The notes beneath the pieces are model-generated. The model saw nothing but the letters and a program-made list of their open reading frames with translations, ran no database searches and had not been told where the DNA came from. This document shows positions 10,301 through 19,457 of a stretch of 64,000 nucleotides of DNA, piece by piece. The stretch is taken from NCBI GenBank assembly GCA_033439255.1, contig CM065880.1:2418001-2482000 (forward strand). Direction: 5' to 3'. Each line of letters begins with the position of its first letter. Positions within the stretch are counted from its first letter, which is position 1. Origin of the DNA: Hericium rajendrae (lineage: Eukaryota > Basidiomycota > Agaricomycetes > Russulales > Hericiaceae). Made by a program: the position numbers and the translations under genes.

Positions 10301-11804
10301 TGGGCCATGGGCCGTGGCTGGGCCGTCGCGGGTCTGTGCTACGCGTCGAGCAGACTGGCCACGCTGGGCCGTGCACGTCCTCCGCGTGCCCGTGCACATT
10401 CTTCCCGTGCTTGCGCGCGTCCTAACGCTCTGCGTACCGGTGCCGGAGTGCTGTGCGTTGCGCGCAGGGGTGTTGAGAGCCGCGCGGACGTGACATGCGG
10501 CATGTAGGGGTGCCGAGGACGCAATACGCGACGCGTAGGGGCCGGGCGGCTGCGCACGGTGTGTTGTCGTGGCCGTGAGTGCCTGCGCTGCGTGTGTACG
10601 ACCGCGGGTATCGGGTGCGCATCTGTGTCGTTGCACGCGTGTTCGTGCTGGTCCTGATCGACTTGCACGTGCTTCTATGCGTGTCCGAGGCACGTGGAAG
10701 AGGGCGGACGGCTGCTGGAAGCCGTGGAGGGCGTGGAGAGGCGTCCGGGAGGGCGGTGAATGGGTGGAAGCACGGGGAGCGGAGCGGAGTGGATACCGAG
10801 AGGTGCGAGGGGCGCAAAGAGCACGGAGATGCGCGTGAGTGCGAGGGTGAGAGAGTGAGGAGAATGAGTGCGAGGGCTAGGGAGTGAGGCGAGCCGCATA
10901 TGTGCTGTGATGCGTGCTGTGATGCGGCTCGGAAACTGCCGAGAATCGGCGACTGAGACCGAGGTGCCCGACGCTGGAGGAGGGGTGTTACCCCGCATGA
11001 CTTCTGGAATGTCTTCCCCATGATTGGAGAGATTATTATGTACCTATAGTATAACACATTGTATATACAAATTTTCGAATGATTTAGAGAATAATTCGAG
11101 CCACATTGAACGACTTATTGTAACCCTATAGTAACCCTAACTCGAATTCATGTAGCAGAGGCTTCACTTCGGAAACTCTTACCTATCTAGCTGTGCGGAA
11201 TCGTTTTTGATGCCCTCAATAATGTGTGTACGAGATTTGGAATTTTTTAGACTCGATCCCAGAGCTTGAGGCCCGAGATACGCACAAAATACAGCTCATG
11301 GAACCGAAAGTTCACGTATATTGCCAGATCCTAAACATCTATGCCACTTAAAATTACAATAAAGTCTAAGTACATTCGTTATATATATTTTAGTGCACTG
11401 TAATAAACCGATGCAGCATGGGAGCACGTTGCGCTGCACAATTGCAGCTCGAATCTTGTGCCCGGCGTGCCCGAGGCATCGATTCGAGCTTGACGCGTTT
11501 AGTCTTTATGCACATTTTAGACTTTCTTATCAATGGCTTGGGATTTTCTTTCCTCCATTGCATTCTTTCCTTACCAAACTTTGTATTTCATTGTATTCAT
11601 ACTATCTACACACTAGTTATTATTTCTACGGTTTAAGTAAATTTAGTTGTTCTTAAAATCCCTCTTCGACGACTTGGGACGAGGTACGTCGCCTAATTCG
11701 GCAACTTCCGAACCGTGCCACAATCTTGTTGGCCGAGGCTATCTCTGTTCCCTCCCTCCCTCAAGCGGGGCGCAGTAGTACGAGGCTCAATAGCCTCATA
11801 CCTC
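10301..11804. other. M1 right arm: GC-rich block and AT-rich spacer
   Basis: 10301-10990 is GC-rich low-complexity DNA continuing 3960-4546 on the other side of E3. 10990-11400 is AT-rich with no gene. 11425-11510 contains a GC-rich near-palindromic core (TCGAATCTTGTGCCC... CATCGATTCGAG) followed by CT-rich leader DNA, resembling the promoter core of the CATCTGA elements but without TATATAAG. Confidence 0.4.
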
Positions 11805-11865
11805 GTAAGTTCTTCTTTTCTTTTCTCCCATGTATATCTTTACTAACGAAGTTCGATTCCTTCAG
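11805..11865 (+). other. 61-nt intron upstream of the M1 GC-rich exon
   Basis: Donor GTAAGTTC, perfect TACTAAC branch site at 11841-11847 and acceptor TTCAG. It immediately precedes the C-rich block 11866-13270. The unrelated insertion M1 thus repeats the promoter, intron and GC-exon plan of the CATCTGA family. Confidence 0.5.
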
Positions 11866-13270
11866 CCTTGTACCGCGATGACGTGGCACGCTGCACGCAC
11901 CATGACGCCTCTGCCGCTCATCTACCCACTTCCATCGCGCTTCCAAACGCGCGTGCGACGACTCCCCGCGCCATGAAGGTGCAGTCGCCGGTGCACAAGA
12001 CCCCGCGTTCACAATCGCGCGCCGTCAAACTCACCCGAAGGCACGCGTGTACCAGCCCCCTGCCAGCCCCGTGCCCTGCGTCCCAACCCCGAGTCCCCGT
12101 GCGCCTCCCAGCCCCGCGCACCGTCCCACCACCATGACCGTATGCCCCAGCATCGCGCCCGCACCTCCAGCCCTGCACCTCCCAGCCCCACACCTCCCAG
12201 CTCAGCGTGTCCCAGCCCCACACCTCCCAGCCCCGCGCCCGTGCACCCCAGCGCCGTGACCCTGCATCCAAGCCCCCCGCATCCCAGCCCAGAGTCCCCG
12301 CGTCCATCTCCAGTCCCCGCGCGCCGTCCCCGAGATCCCGCGCGCATCTCCGAGCCCCCGCGCGCCATCCCCGAGCCCCCGCGCGCCATCCCTGAGCCCC
12401 CGCGCGCCGTCTCCAGCCTCCACATGCCTGTCTCCAGCCACCCCGTACCGTCTCCAGTCCCCCGCGCCGTCTCCAGCTCCCCCACGCCGTCTCCAGCTCC
12501 CCCGTGCCTGAATTCAGCCCCCTCGCGCCGTCTCCAGCCCCCGCGCGCCGTCTCCACCCCGCGCGCGCCGTGCCCATCCCCGCACACGCCGTCCCAGCGC
12601 CGTGCCCGCGCGCGTCCCAGCTCCACGCGTCTCAGCCCCCAGCCCCGTCTGCGCCATCCCAGCACCGCGGCCGCGCGCTGCAGCGTTGTGCCCGCGCTCT
12701 CCACCCCGCGTCCAGCCCGGTTCCCACACCCGCGATCCCAGTGCCGGGCCCACGTGCTCCAATGCCGAGCCCGCGCCCACGCACCAGCCCGAAGCCCGTG
12801 CTTCAGCACCGTCCCCGTGCGTCCCAGCCCTGAGCCCGCTCCACCCCGGCACCCGTGCGTGAATTCCGCCCGCGCACTCCACACGCGGGAGCCATCGGCG
12901 GTGCGCGGCGGACGTGCGGCGAGCGTAGGGGATGGTGCATGTGCGTGTACCAACCGCAGCGTGCATGCTCTGCAGCGGGCGTGCGGCGAACAGCGCGCGC
13001 AACCTGCGTGCAGCGCGTGCATAACCGTGTGGCGAGAGTGGGAACGGTATGTGGTAGGCGCCGGGGAGCGAGAGGGAAAGCGCGCGTGAAAGCGCCGGCA
13101 AGCGCGCGTGCAGCGCCGGTGAGCGCGAGGGAAAGCGCTGGCGAACGCGGGAGGAAGCACCGGCGAGCGCGGGAGGAAGCGCCGGCGAGCGCGAGGGGAA
13201 GCGCCGGCGAGCGCGAGGAAACACAAAGACAAGCGCCGGTGAGCGCGTGTGGAAGCGCCGGCGAGCCATA
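11866..13270 (+). repeat. C-rich then G-rich degenerate tandem repeats (M1 exon)
   Basis: 11866-12860 is built from degenerate CCCAGCCCCGCGCACCGT and TCTCCAGCCCCCGCGCGCC units. 13080-13270 is a second array with unit GAGGGAAAGCGCCGGCGAGC of about 30 bp. A 315-codon frame is open at 12142-13089, but other frames on both strands are open too, so the openness reflects composition. No domain is recognisable. Confidence 0.55.
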
Positions 13271-13926
13271 GGTAGTAATAGTAGCCGAGATCCTTAAGAT
13301 CTCGGCCAATATGTTTTTTTAAGAATATAATATGTTTTTTTGATATGTTGTACTATGAAAAACATATTCTATGCAAAACATATAAAGTTCCAAACATTGC
13401 ATTTAGCCCGAAAATACTCTTTATAGTGTTACTGGTACAGTTGGAACCCTCCCTCCTATTATTACTGGTATAGGTTGCAACTGATCTACAGGGTCTGGTG
13501 GGAGACAGAAGGCAGTATGGCGGTCGAGCATGGGGCCGTGCGCGAGCTGGCGCAGTCGTGCGTGGCCGTGTGCGAGCTGATGTGGCCGTGCGTGCGCTCG
13601 TATGGATCCGAAGGTCGCGAGCACATGCTCGCACCCTCCGTGCATGCGAGGGTGTGCCCACGCATGCGGAGCCTCAGTCCTCCTGCACGCCGTTGCGGGG
13701 ACAGGCATGCAATCGCTGGGCCGGGCTTGGTCGTGCCTGGCGAGGCCATCCGCGGATGTGCGTGGCCGTGGGCGCCTAGCCACGTGTCGCGGCTGTGGGC
13801 TCGTTGTCGACGACGGGGATGTGCTGGTGCGCGGAGGTGGTGAGATGGTGGACCCTGTTGAGGGCATGTGCGGGTCATTGAGGGGCTGCGAGGGCGCGAG
13901 AGGCCGGGCAAATGATGTCATGCCCC

Positions 13927-13940
13927 GTCGCCATGGCAAT
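13927..13940. promoter_or_regulatory. RFX X-box-like palindrome (E1)
   Basis: GTCGCCATGGCAAT, the counterpart of the E2 site at 7024-7037, at the same distance from the hairpin. Confidence 0.5.
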
Positions 13941-14064
13941 GAGGCACGACGATGCGAATGCAGACGGCGTCGTTGGGGGGACGGAGCGCTGCGGGCTTGT
14001 GGATGTGGGCGCGAGGTCGAGGGGGAGGGGGGTGTAGCGCGCGCGGGTTGCGAGAAGGCAAACA

Positions 14065-14095
14065 CGAGTATCGCTCGTTGAACGAGCGATACTCA
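14065..14095. repeat. hairpin at splice acceptor (E1)
   Basis: Same 31-nt inverted repeat as E2 with one terminal base changed. The divergent promoter follows, with TATATAAG at 14530-14537, then the micro-exon ladder 14633-14930 and subterminal block to 15417. Confidence 0.7.
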
Positions 14096-15417
14096 CTGTG
14101 TTAGTACAAGAAACAAATGAAAGAGAGTTTTTTACTTACCTATTAGCCCCCCAAGCCGTCTACTAAGCCCTTCTGAGTCTTGAAGACGCCGTGTATATGG
14201 AGAGAGAGGGAGACGAAGGAGGAGATGGAGGAAGTGTTGCAAAGACAGAAGTCGCACAACGACTTCAGCCACAGCAGCATTCGACTCTCGCGTTTAGCAG
14301 TTTCGACTCTAACAAATCAAATAAAATCCATTTAATTCACGCAAAAAGTGGGAAGATATAGAACACCGGTAGAAATACAATGAATCAGCCATCTATGTAA
14401 TTATCATACAACACGCTCGCAGGTATGAAAATCCACTTAGTAGAATCTAACGGCCAGCCTCTGGCACGATGCCCGGCTATGCCCGGCCCGGTCTCGGCAA
14501 GCTGCATTTGACGCTCTGATCGCCACGTCTATATAAGACGTGCGCGACGTGCTTCCTCTCTCTGCTCTTACCACTATCATCTCCCGTCTTTCGTCACTCT
14601 CTCTTTTCCTGCCTCAACTCTCTGATGTTCGGTAAGTTGTTATACTGTTGCTATATTGTTTCATTGTTCACTAACCCTACTGTTCTTTATAGACTTCTAC
14701 ATTTTTGCTTTTATTATCTTAAGTAAGTCTTATGTTTTTTATATCTGTATCTTGTATACTAATTTGTTGACTTTGCCTTTAGATTATTTTTGCTTTTTCT
14801 TATCTATGTAGTAAGTCTTATCTTATCTTATTTATCTGTTCTTTTATCTATTCTTTTATCTTTCAGTTTTATCTTATCTCATCTTTGAATCTTATCTCAT
14901 CTTATCTTGTATGTTTTGTTATCTTATCTTGAAGTGTTGGTTTTTGTAGTGTATTATAGATGTGTAATGTCTGTAACTTTGTATTAAATTAAATGTGTTA
15001 TAATAAATTTTTTTTGAAATATAATGCTTTTAAATATTCGATGTTTTAAATGTTCTAGATGTAATAAGATTGAAATATATAATATATATGAGTATTTAAA
15101 TATATTTTTAGTACTCTTAAGCAGCATACAAAACATAGGTGATATAGAGTAGATAGTAGCCCTACTAGCTAGACATGATATGATAACAGAGATATATTGC
15201 ATAGCTGACATAGCTATGATAGCCATTATATGCTATAGCAGCTATGAGAGCTATGATAGCTTATAGTCTATGCTATGATAGCTATCATAGCTATGATAGC
15301 TCTATATAGATAACCTCACTACTATGGAGTAGCTATGTAGAAAAGAGGACTCCTATGGCTCTATCAGAGCTATGTAGGCTACATAGTGTCATATACCACT
15401 GGTCCTTTTCTCAGATG

Positions 15418-15669
15418 TCTCTATCGCTCCCTTTGCCTTCAATCGCTCCCTCTGCCTTCCCAACGATGCCACAAACGCCCCCTGCTGCCTGCGCGCACAA
15501 CCCCAACATCTCACGCTCAAACCTCCCCATTACCAGCACCCCGGTACGCCCTTTCGCGTGCACAGCCACGAGTTATACACCCATGGTGCTCCATGCCCTC
15601 TGCGTGCTGTCAAGGATGTGCGCATGGGCCATGTCATGGCCCATGCCCTCGATGTGCACATGCCGTTGA
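15418..15669 (+). CDS. E0 frame conserved with E4, hypothetical
   Basis: In one frame the translation reads PSAFPTMPQTPPAA, then NPN, then FACTATSYT and HALCVLSRM. The corresponding E4 frame (minus strand, 24100-23900) reads PSAFPTTPPTPPAA, NPN, FACTATDYT, HAVCALSMM in the same order. Many differences between the two DNAs fall at third codon positions and are silent (for example CCT/CCC, TCC/TCT, GCT/GCC, TTT/TTC, TAC/TAT), which suggests past selection on a protein. No known domain or catalytic motif. The start is unknown because E1 interrupts the exon at 15417. Confidence 0.3.
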   Translation, partial: SLSLPLPSIAPSAFPTMPQTPPAACAHNPNISRSNLPITSTPVRPFACTATSYTPMVLHALCVLSRMCAWAMSWPMPSMCTCR

Positions 15670-15693
15670 GTCCCGTTGCCATGGCAATGGGAC
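15670..15693. promoter_or_regulatory. RFX X-box-like palindrome (E0)
   Basis: GTTGCCATGGCAAT at 15675-15688 is one base from a perfect X-box and is extended to a 24-bp palindrome by GTCCC/GGGAC arms. Confidence 0.6.
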
Positions 15694-16805
15694 CCAGTCG
15701 TCCTCCCTTCACGCTCGCCACATCTCAAGCAACCCCACTGGACCCTCGCCACATCCCCCCGCTGTGCCCCAGCTTCATGAACAGCTCCAGCCCACAGGAT
15801 CCATGCCCCACGCACTCACTGATGCTTTGCAACGCCCTGCGCTGGCAGCCCACATCTTGCATGTGTGCACATTGCCTCAAGCATGCAGCACACCCAGGAC
15901 ACGCGTGCAATGCTCCGGCTGCTCGTGCAATGTTGCGCATTCACGCACCATGACCAGCTCACATGCAGAATGCCTCGGACATGTGCACCATGGCCAGCCT
16001 GCGTGCGCAACAACCCTGGCACACGTTCCATGTCCAGCATGCATCCTCAATGTCCCACCCACCTGTTCAACGTCTTGCGTGCATGCAGGATCCCTCTCTC
16101 ACATACAGAATCCCTCACACACACACAAATGCCCTGCACATGCACCACAACACTCTGCACCCCACACGCCCGCACAGCCGCCCCTGCATATGCAGAACAC
16201 CCCATGCATGCAGAATGGTGCATGCGTGACAACACCCCACATCTGTGCCAACATCCCGCATCTGCATGCACACATGCACCATGCCCACTCAACACCCTGC
16301 ACGCCCAATAAGTGCCTTCACATGCACACGCACAATGCTCGCTGCACATGCAGCATGCCGGCGTATGCATCCTCACCTGCGCCTATGCCCTTTGTGCTCA
16401 ATAGGTGCCGGTGACTTAGTTAGATTATCTTTTACTTCTATAATTAGTTAAGACCGAAAATAATTTAATTTGATTTGACTCATGCTGTTGTGTGACTTAT
16501 ATAATCTCTATATTCTGGATAATGGGTATAATGCTTGTATATCTCATAGATGCTATAGCATATAGATTATACTTACCAGGTGATATAGGTGACATAGGTT
16601 ATATAGGCTCTATAGCAAGTAGGAACATGTCTATAGCTTTCATAGCTATGCTAACTAGCTATGTAGCCCTATATAGATGACATATAGAGCTATATAGTCT
16701 ATATAGCTGCTATAGACCTATATATCTGTATAAGTCATATATATAGCATCTCATAGCATAGATAATTATGGCTGATGGCTATATAAATTTGGGATTTTTC
16801 AGATG

Positions 16806-17690
16806 TGAGGGGCGGAATCTATGGAAACGAAAGGTGGCTGCGGGAGAGGAGGGTGGGAAGGATGCGAAGTAGCGCAAGACCTAATGGAAGCCCCTGTCAA
16901 TGTCATGTACTTACACATCAGAAGCACATCAGAATCAGAACTGCTGAGCGTGTAATATGACACATTTTCTCTGCGTGAAAAGAACCAAAGGGTCTTAGTA
17001 CACGCTCGAGAAAATGAAAGCGTTCACCTTATACTAGCCAGCAGAGGCAGAACAGCCAGTACGACTTAGCGACTTAGCCTCGAGCACAGTGTACTGACCG
17101 GATTTTGATGGAGGCACGCATGCTTATCCTCGATCGGGCAATGGAAGCAAATTTATCTGCAGTTCACATGCCCGAATGGATGCAATTCGATTATCGTCTG
17201 CATTATTATAATGTACCGGGAGTGGAAGATCGTAATCAAGAAATCAGATTGCACGATACATCCTAGTGCAGAGAACAAGCAGTGAGCAGTGCCAGCACAA
17301 GGGGCGAGGCATGGAAGGGGAGCAGGGTGATGCAGAGGGGTATGTGGGCTGGCGGTGGATGAATCAGATGTCCGGACTGGTGCATGGAGATGGCACGATG
17401 GACAAGAGTTCAGGCTTGCTGAGAGCAGATGACAGAAGGGCCAGGTGCAGGCATGCAGAAAGCCAGGCAAGGCAGCAGGGCAGCTGGGCAGAGTGGGGCG
17501 GGGCACGGGATGGGGCGGGGCAGCAGGGCGGGACAGGCCTGAGGGGAAGCGGATCAATAGCGGATCAGACACCGAGACACACCAAGTGATGCCGAATGAT
17601 GCCAGGAGCTCAAGCAAGCTGGCGGGATCAGCACAATGGTGAGCATCAGCAACGGCTGATGACTAGTGAGCCGAGCGCCCGGTGCCAACA
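16806..17690. other. no gene recognised
   Basis: Mixed-composition DNA following the end of E0. A GC-rich part (17290-17560) is rich in GGGGCGGGGCA and GGCAGCAGGGC words. Short open frames exist on both strands but none shows a recognisable domain or splice structure. Confidence 0.4.
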
Positions 17691-19457
17691 GTTTTTGAAT
17701 CGTGCCCCATCATCTCAGCCACATAGTGATCCTGCCACAGTATAGTGATCCCCAGAGCTCACTACATCATCACTATGGTGTATCACTAGCTTCTGGATAG
17801 TGATGAGTAGCTAAGGAGCAGCACATCACTAACTATGCCAGCATAGTGATTGCACTATAGGGTGGTCACTATGTAACTGCATTCATCACTTCATTGGCCC
17901 TGGTACTGTAGGGGTTTAGTTGACCTAAGGTGACCGACACAGTTGGAGATCCTCTGTTTTGATAGTATATTTGTCATTCTGGCTCTTATTTTTCATTTAA
18001 GCATTTGAAGTTTGGTATATACACTGTAGACTATCTAATATACCCTATTTTCTTCCCAGTTGCATGGAAAAGCTCTTCATAATACTCCCCTGGTCCTCCT
18101 CCTCAAGTTTTGGGCTGCTCAGGCTCAGCCACCGGGCCTTGGCAATTGCTGTTCAACCTGCTCACCCTCGTTCATCGTCCTTCCCTTGTCATTGTCCACC
18201 CTCTGGCCTTGCTCATGACCCTCGTGCTCACTCATGACCTCCCACACTCGCTCACGATTCCGAGATCCCACCCGACACCTCTCGTGTGCTGTTCAGTGCC
18301 TTTCCATAGCCTCTCATGCACACCAGCTCAGCACGCTGCGCGTGTGCTGAAGACCTTCCTGCACCCTGAAGATGACGAGCATGCCCCAGATTTGGTTAGA
18401 GGAGGGGCAACAGCAGTGGTGGATATGCATGGGCGAGGGAGCTGGGGTGTGACATGAGAGGTGCGAGGAACATTCATGCATCCACAACCCTGCAGGTATG
18501 TCCCACATTTATCATTTTGCCCTCCACCGCCCGTCTGTGCCCACTCTGCATTGCATGCATGTCCCACCCCACATCGTGCCCACGCCCTTGCACTAGGACT
18601 GCCCATTGCATGGCAGTCCATGCTTGCCAACAGGTTTCAGGTGCCGCCGGCCGTGAGCAATGGCCAACAGGGCAGCGATGAGCGCACAGCATGTGTGTAG
18701 TACATGCCATGTCCCGCATGCTGTAGCAGGTCCAGGCATGCCATCGGCATGGCGAACTGATGCAGGTGGGCATGGAGCGAGCAGGCTTGTCGTCCCACAA
18801 CCCATGAGTGGGTGCAGTGTGCCGATGTGCCAGTGTGAGTGAGGCGAGCTGGCACACGGGTGGGTGCAGCGAGCAGGGGGTTGGACACGCAGCAAGTGGG
18901 GCCCCACAAGGAGGCACGGTGGTGCATGACAAAGGAGCAGGCCCAGGTGCACACAGCGGGTGCAATGAGCAGGCGGGTGCATGCAGCAAGAAGGCAGGCC
19001 ATGGGCATGCATACAGGCACAGGAAGCGAGTGGCGGGTGACGTGAGCAGCAAGTGAGGGTGGGTGCACGTACAGCTGTGGTAGCCCGCCGGCAGGGGCGT
19101 GCAGCTGGTCATGTGGCAAAGGAGCACACAGGCACACAGCATGCAGCCGTGCGAGTGCACAGTGAGCAGGTGCATGAGCAGTCGTGCAGCGTGAAGTGAG
19201 CAGGTGGTGTGGCACACACACACAACGAGCGGATGGGCAGTCATGTGGTGAGCAAGCAGGCACACAGTAGCGGCACCAGCATGGGGACACAACCGAGACG
19301 GGAGGTGGCACCTCTTGGTGCGATAGATTACATCAATCAGGCACTACATTTAGCTAAATCCACACATAGCTAAATGTCTGGTAGCTTGTCATTGGTGAGT
19401 TACTGGTCATTTAGGTTTGTGTCCGGTGGCTACTACTGTACATTTAGCTAAGTGGCT
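17691..19457. other. unclassified repeat block with two subterminal-type motif clusters
   Basis: 17725-17890 is dense in ATAGTGAT/ATCACTAT words and 19345-19457 in TTTAGCTAAAT words, both resembling transposon subterminal regions but different from the CTATAG type. Between them lie an AT-rich stretch (17900-18060) and a C/G-rich, ORF-like low-complexity block (18460-19310). This repeats the subterminal, spacer and GC-rich plan of the CATCTGA elements, so it may be a third family. I could not establish matching inverted ends. Confidence 0.35.

Larger units (their letters stand above)
3765..13500. mobile_element. MULE-like non-autonomous insertion M1 with 9-bp target duplication
   Basis: Flanked by GGAGACAGA at 3756-3764 and 13501-13509; the empty site exists in E2 near 6596. 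The ends carry inverted, diverged subterminal repeats of about 50 bp: a motif like CTGTACCAGTAATAA followed by a GGAGGG tract occurs twice near 3790-3850 and inverted near 13421-13480. A 9-bp duplication is typical of Mutator-like elements; the outermost bases of the two ends match poorly. Own content is 3765-4546 and 10301-13500, about 4 kb; 4547-10300 is the nested element E3. It has GC-rich low-complexity exons and an intron like those of CATCTGA elements, but no transposase. Confidence 0.55.
2784..15417 (+). mobile_element. CATCTGA element E1, complete but interrupted
   Basis: Starts CATCTGAGAAAATGG and ends TTTTCTCAGATG. Its own sequence is 2784-3764 plus 13501-15417. The middle (3765-13500) is the separate insertion M1, which duplicated the 9 bp GGAGACAGA. 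Both halves are almost identical by eye to the uninterrupted copy E2 (5621-8502), so the joined order is certain. Flanking dinucleotides are TT on the left and TC on the right, one mismatch from the 2-bp duplication seen in the other copies. Order of parts: TIR, CTATAG-rich block, GC-rich exon (minus strand), hairpin, intron, divergent promoter, micro-exon ladder, CTATAG-rich block, TIR. It appears to lie inside the GC-rich exon of E0. No transposase is encoded. Confidence 0.75.
15418..16805 (-). mobile_element. CATCTGA element E0, GC-exon half
   Basis: C-rich exon 15418-16410, AT-rich subterminal block 16420-16790 and terminus ATTTTTCAGATG at 16794-16805, whose reverse complement starts CATCTGAAAAATCCC exactly like E4. 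The short C-rich stretch 2670-2783 left of E1 is probably the rest of this exon, so E1 inserted into E0. The promoter half of E0 is missing, apparently cut at the LTR 2244-2669. Positions 15950-16400 are degenerate CA/TGC-rich repeats such as CATGCACGCACAC words. Confidence 0.6.

Noticed and set aside
11125-11155. Telomere-like CCCTAA word
   Set aside because: Only one or two isolated AACCCTA words; no tandem array.
11866-13270. Several long overlapping open frames on both strands as separate genes
   Set aside because: At this GC content stop codons are rare in all frames; no domain, no codon-position signal that I can see and no conservation between copies beyond a few blocks.
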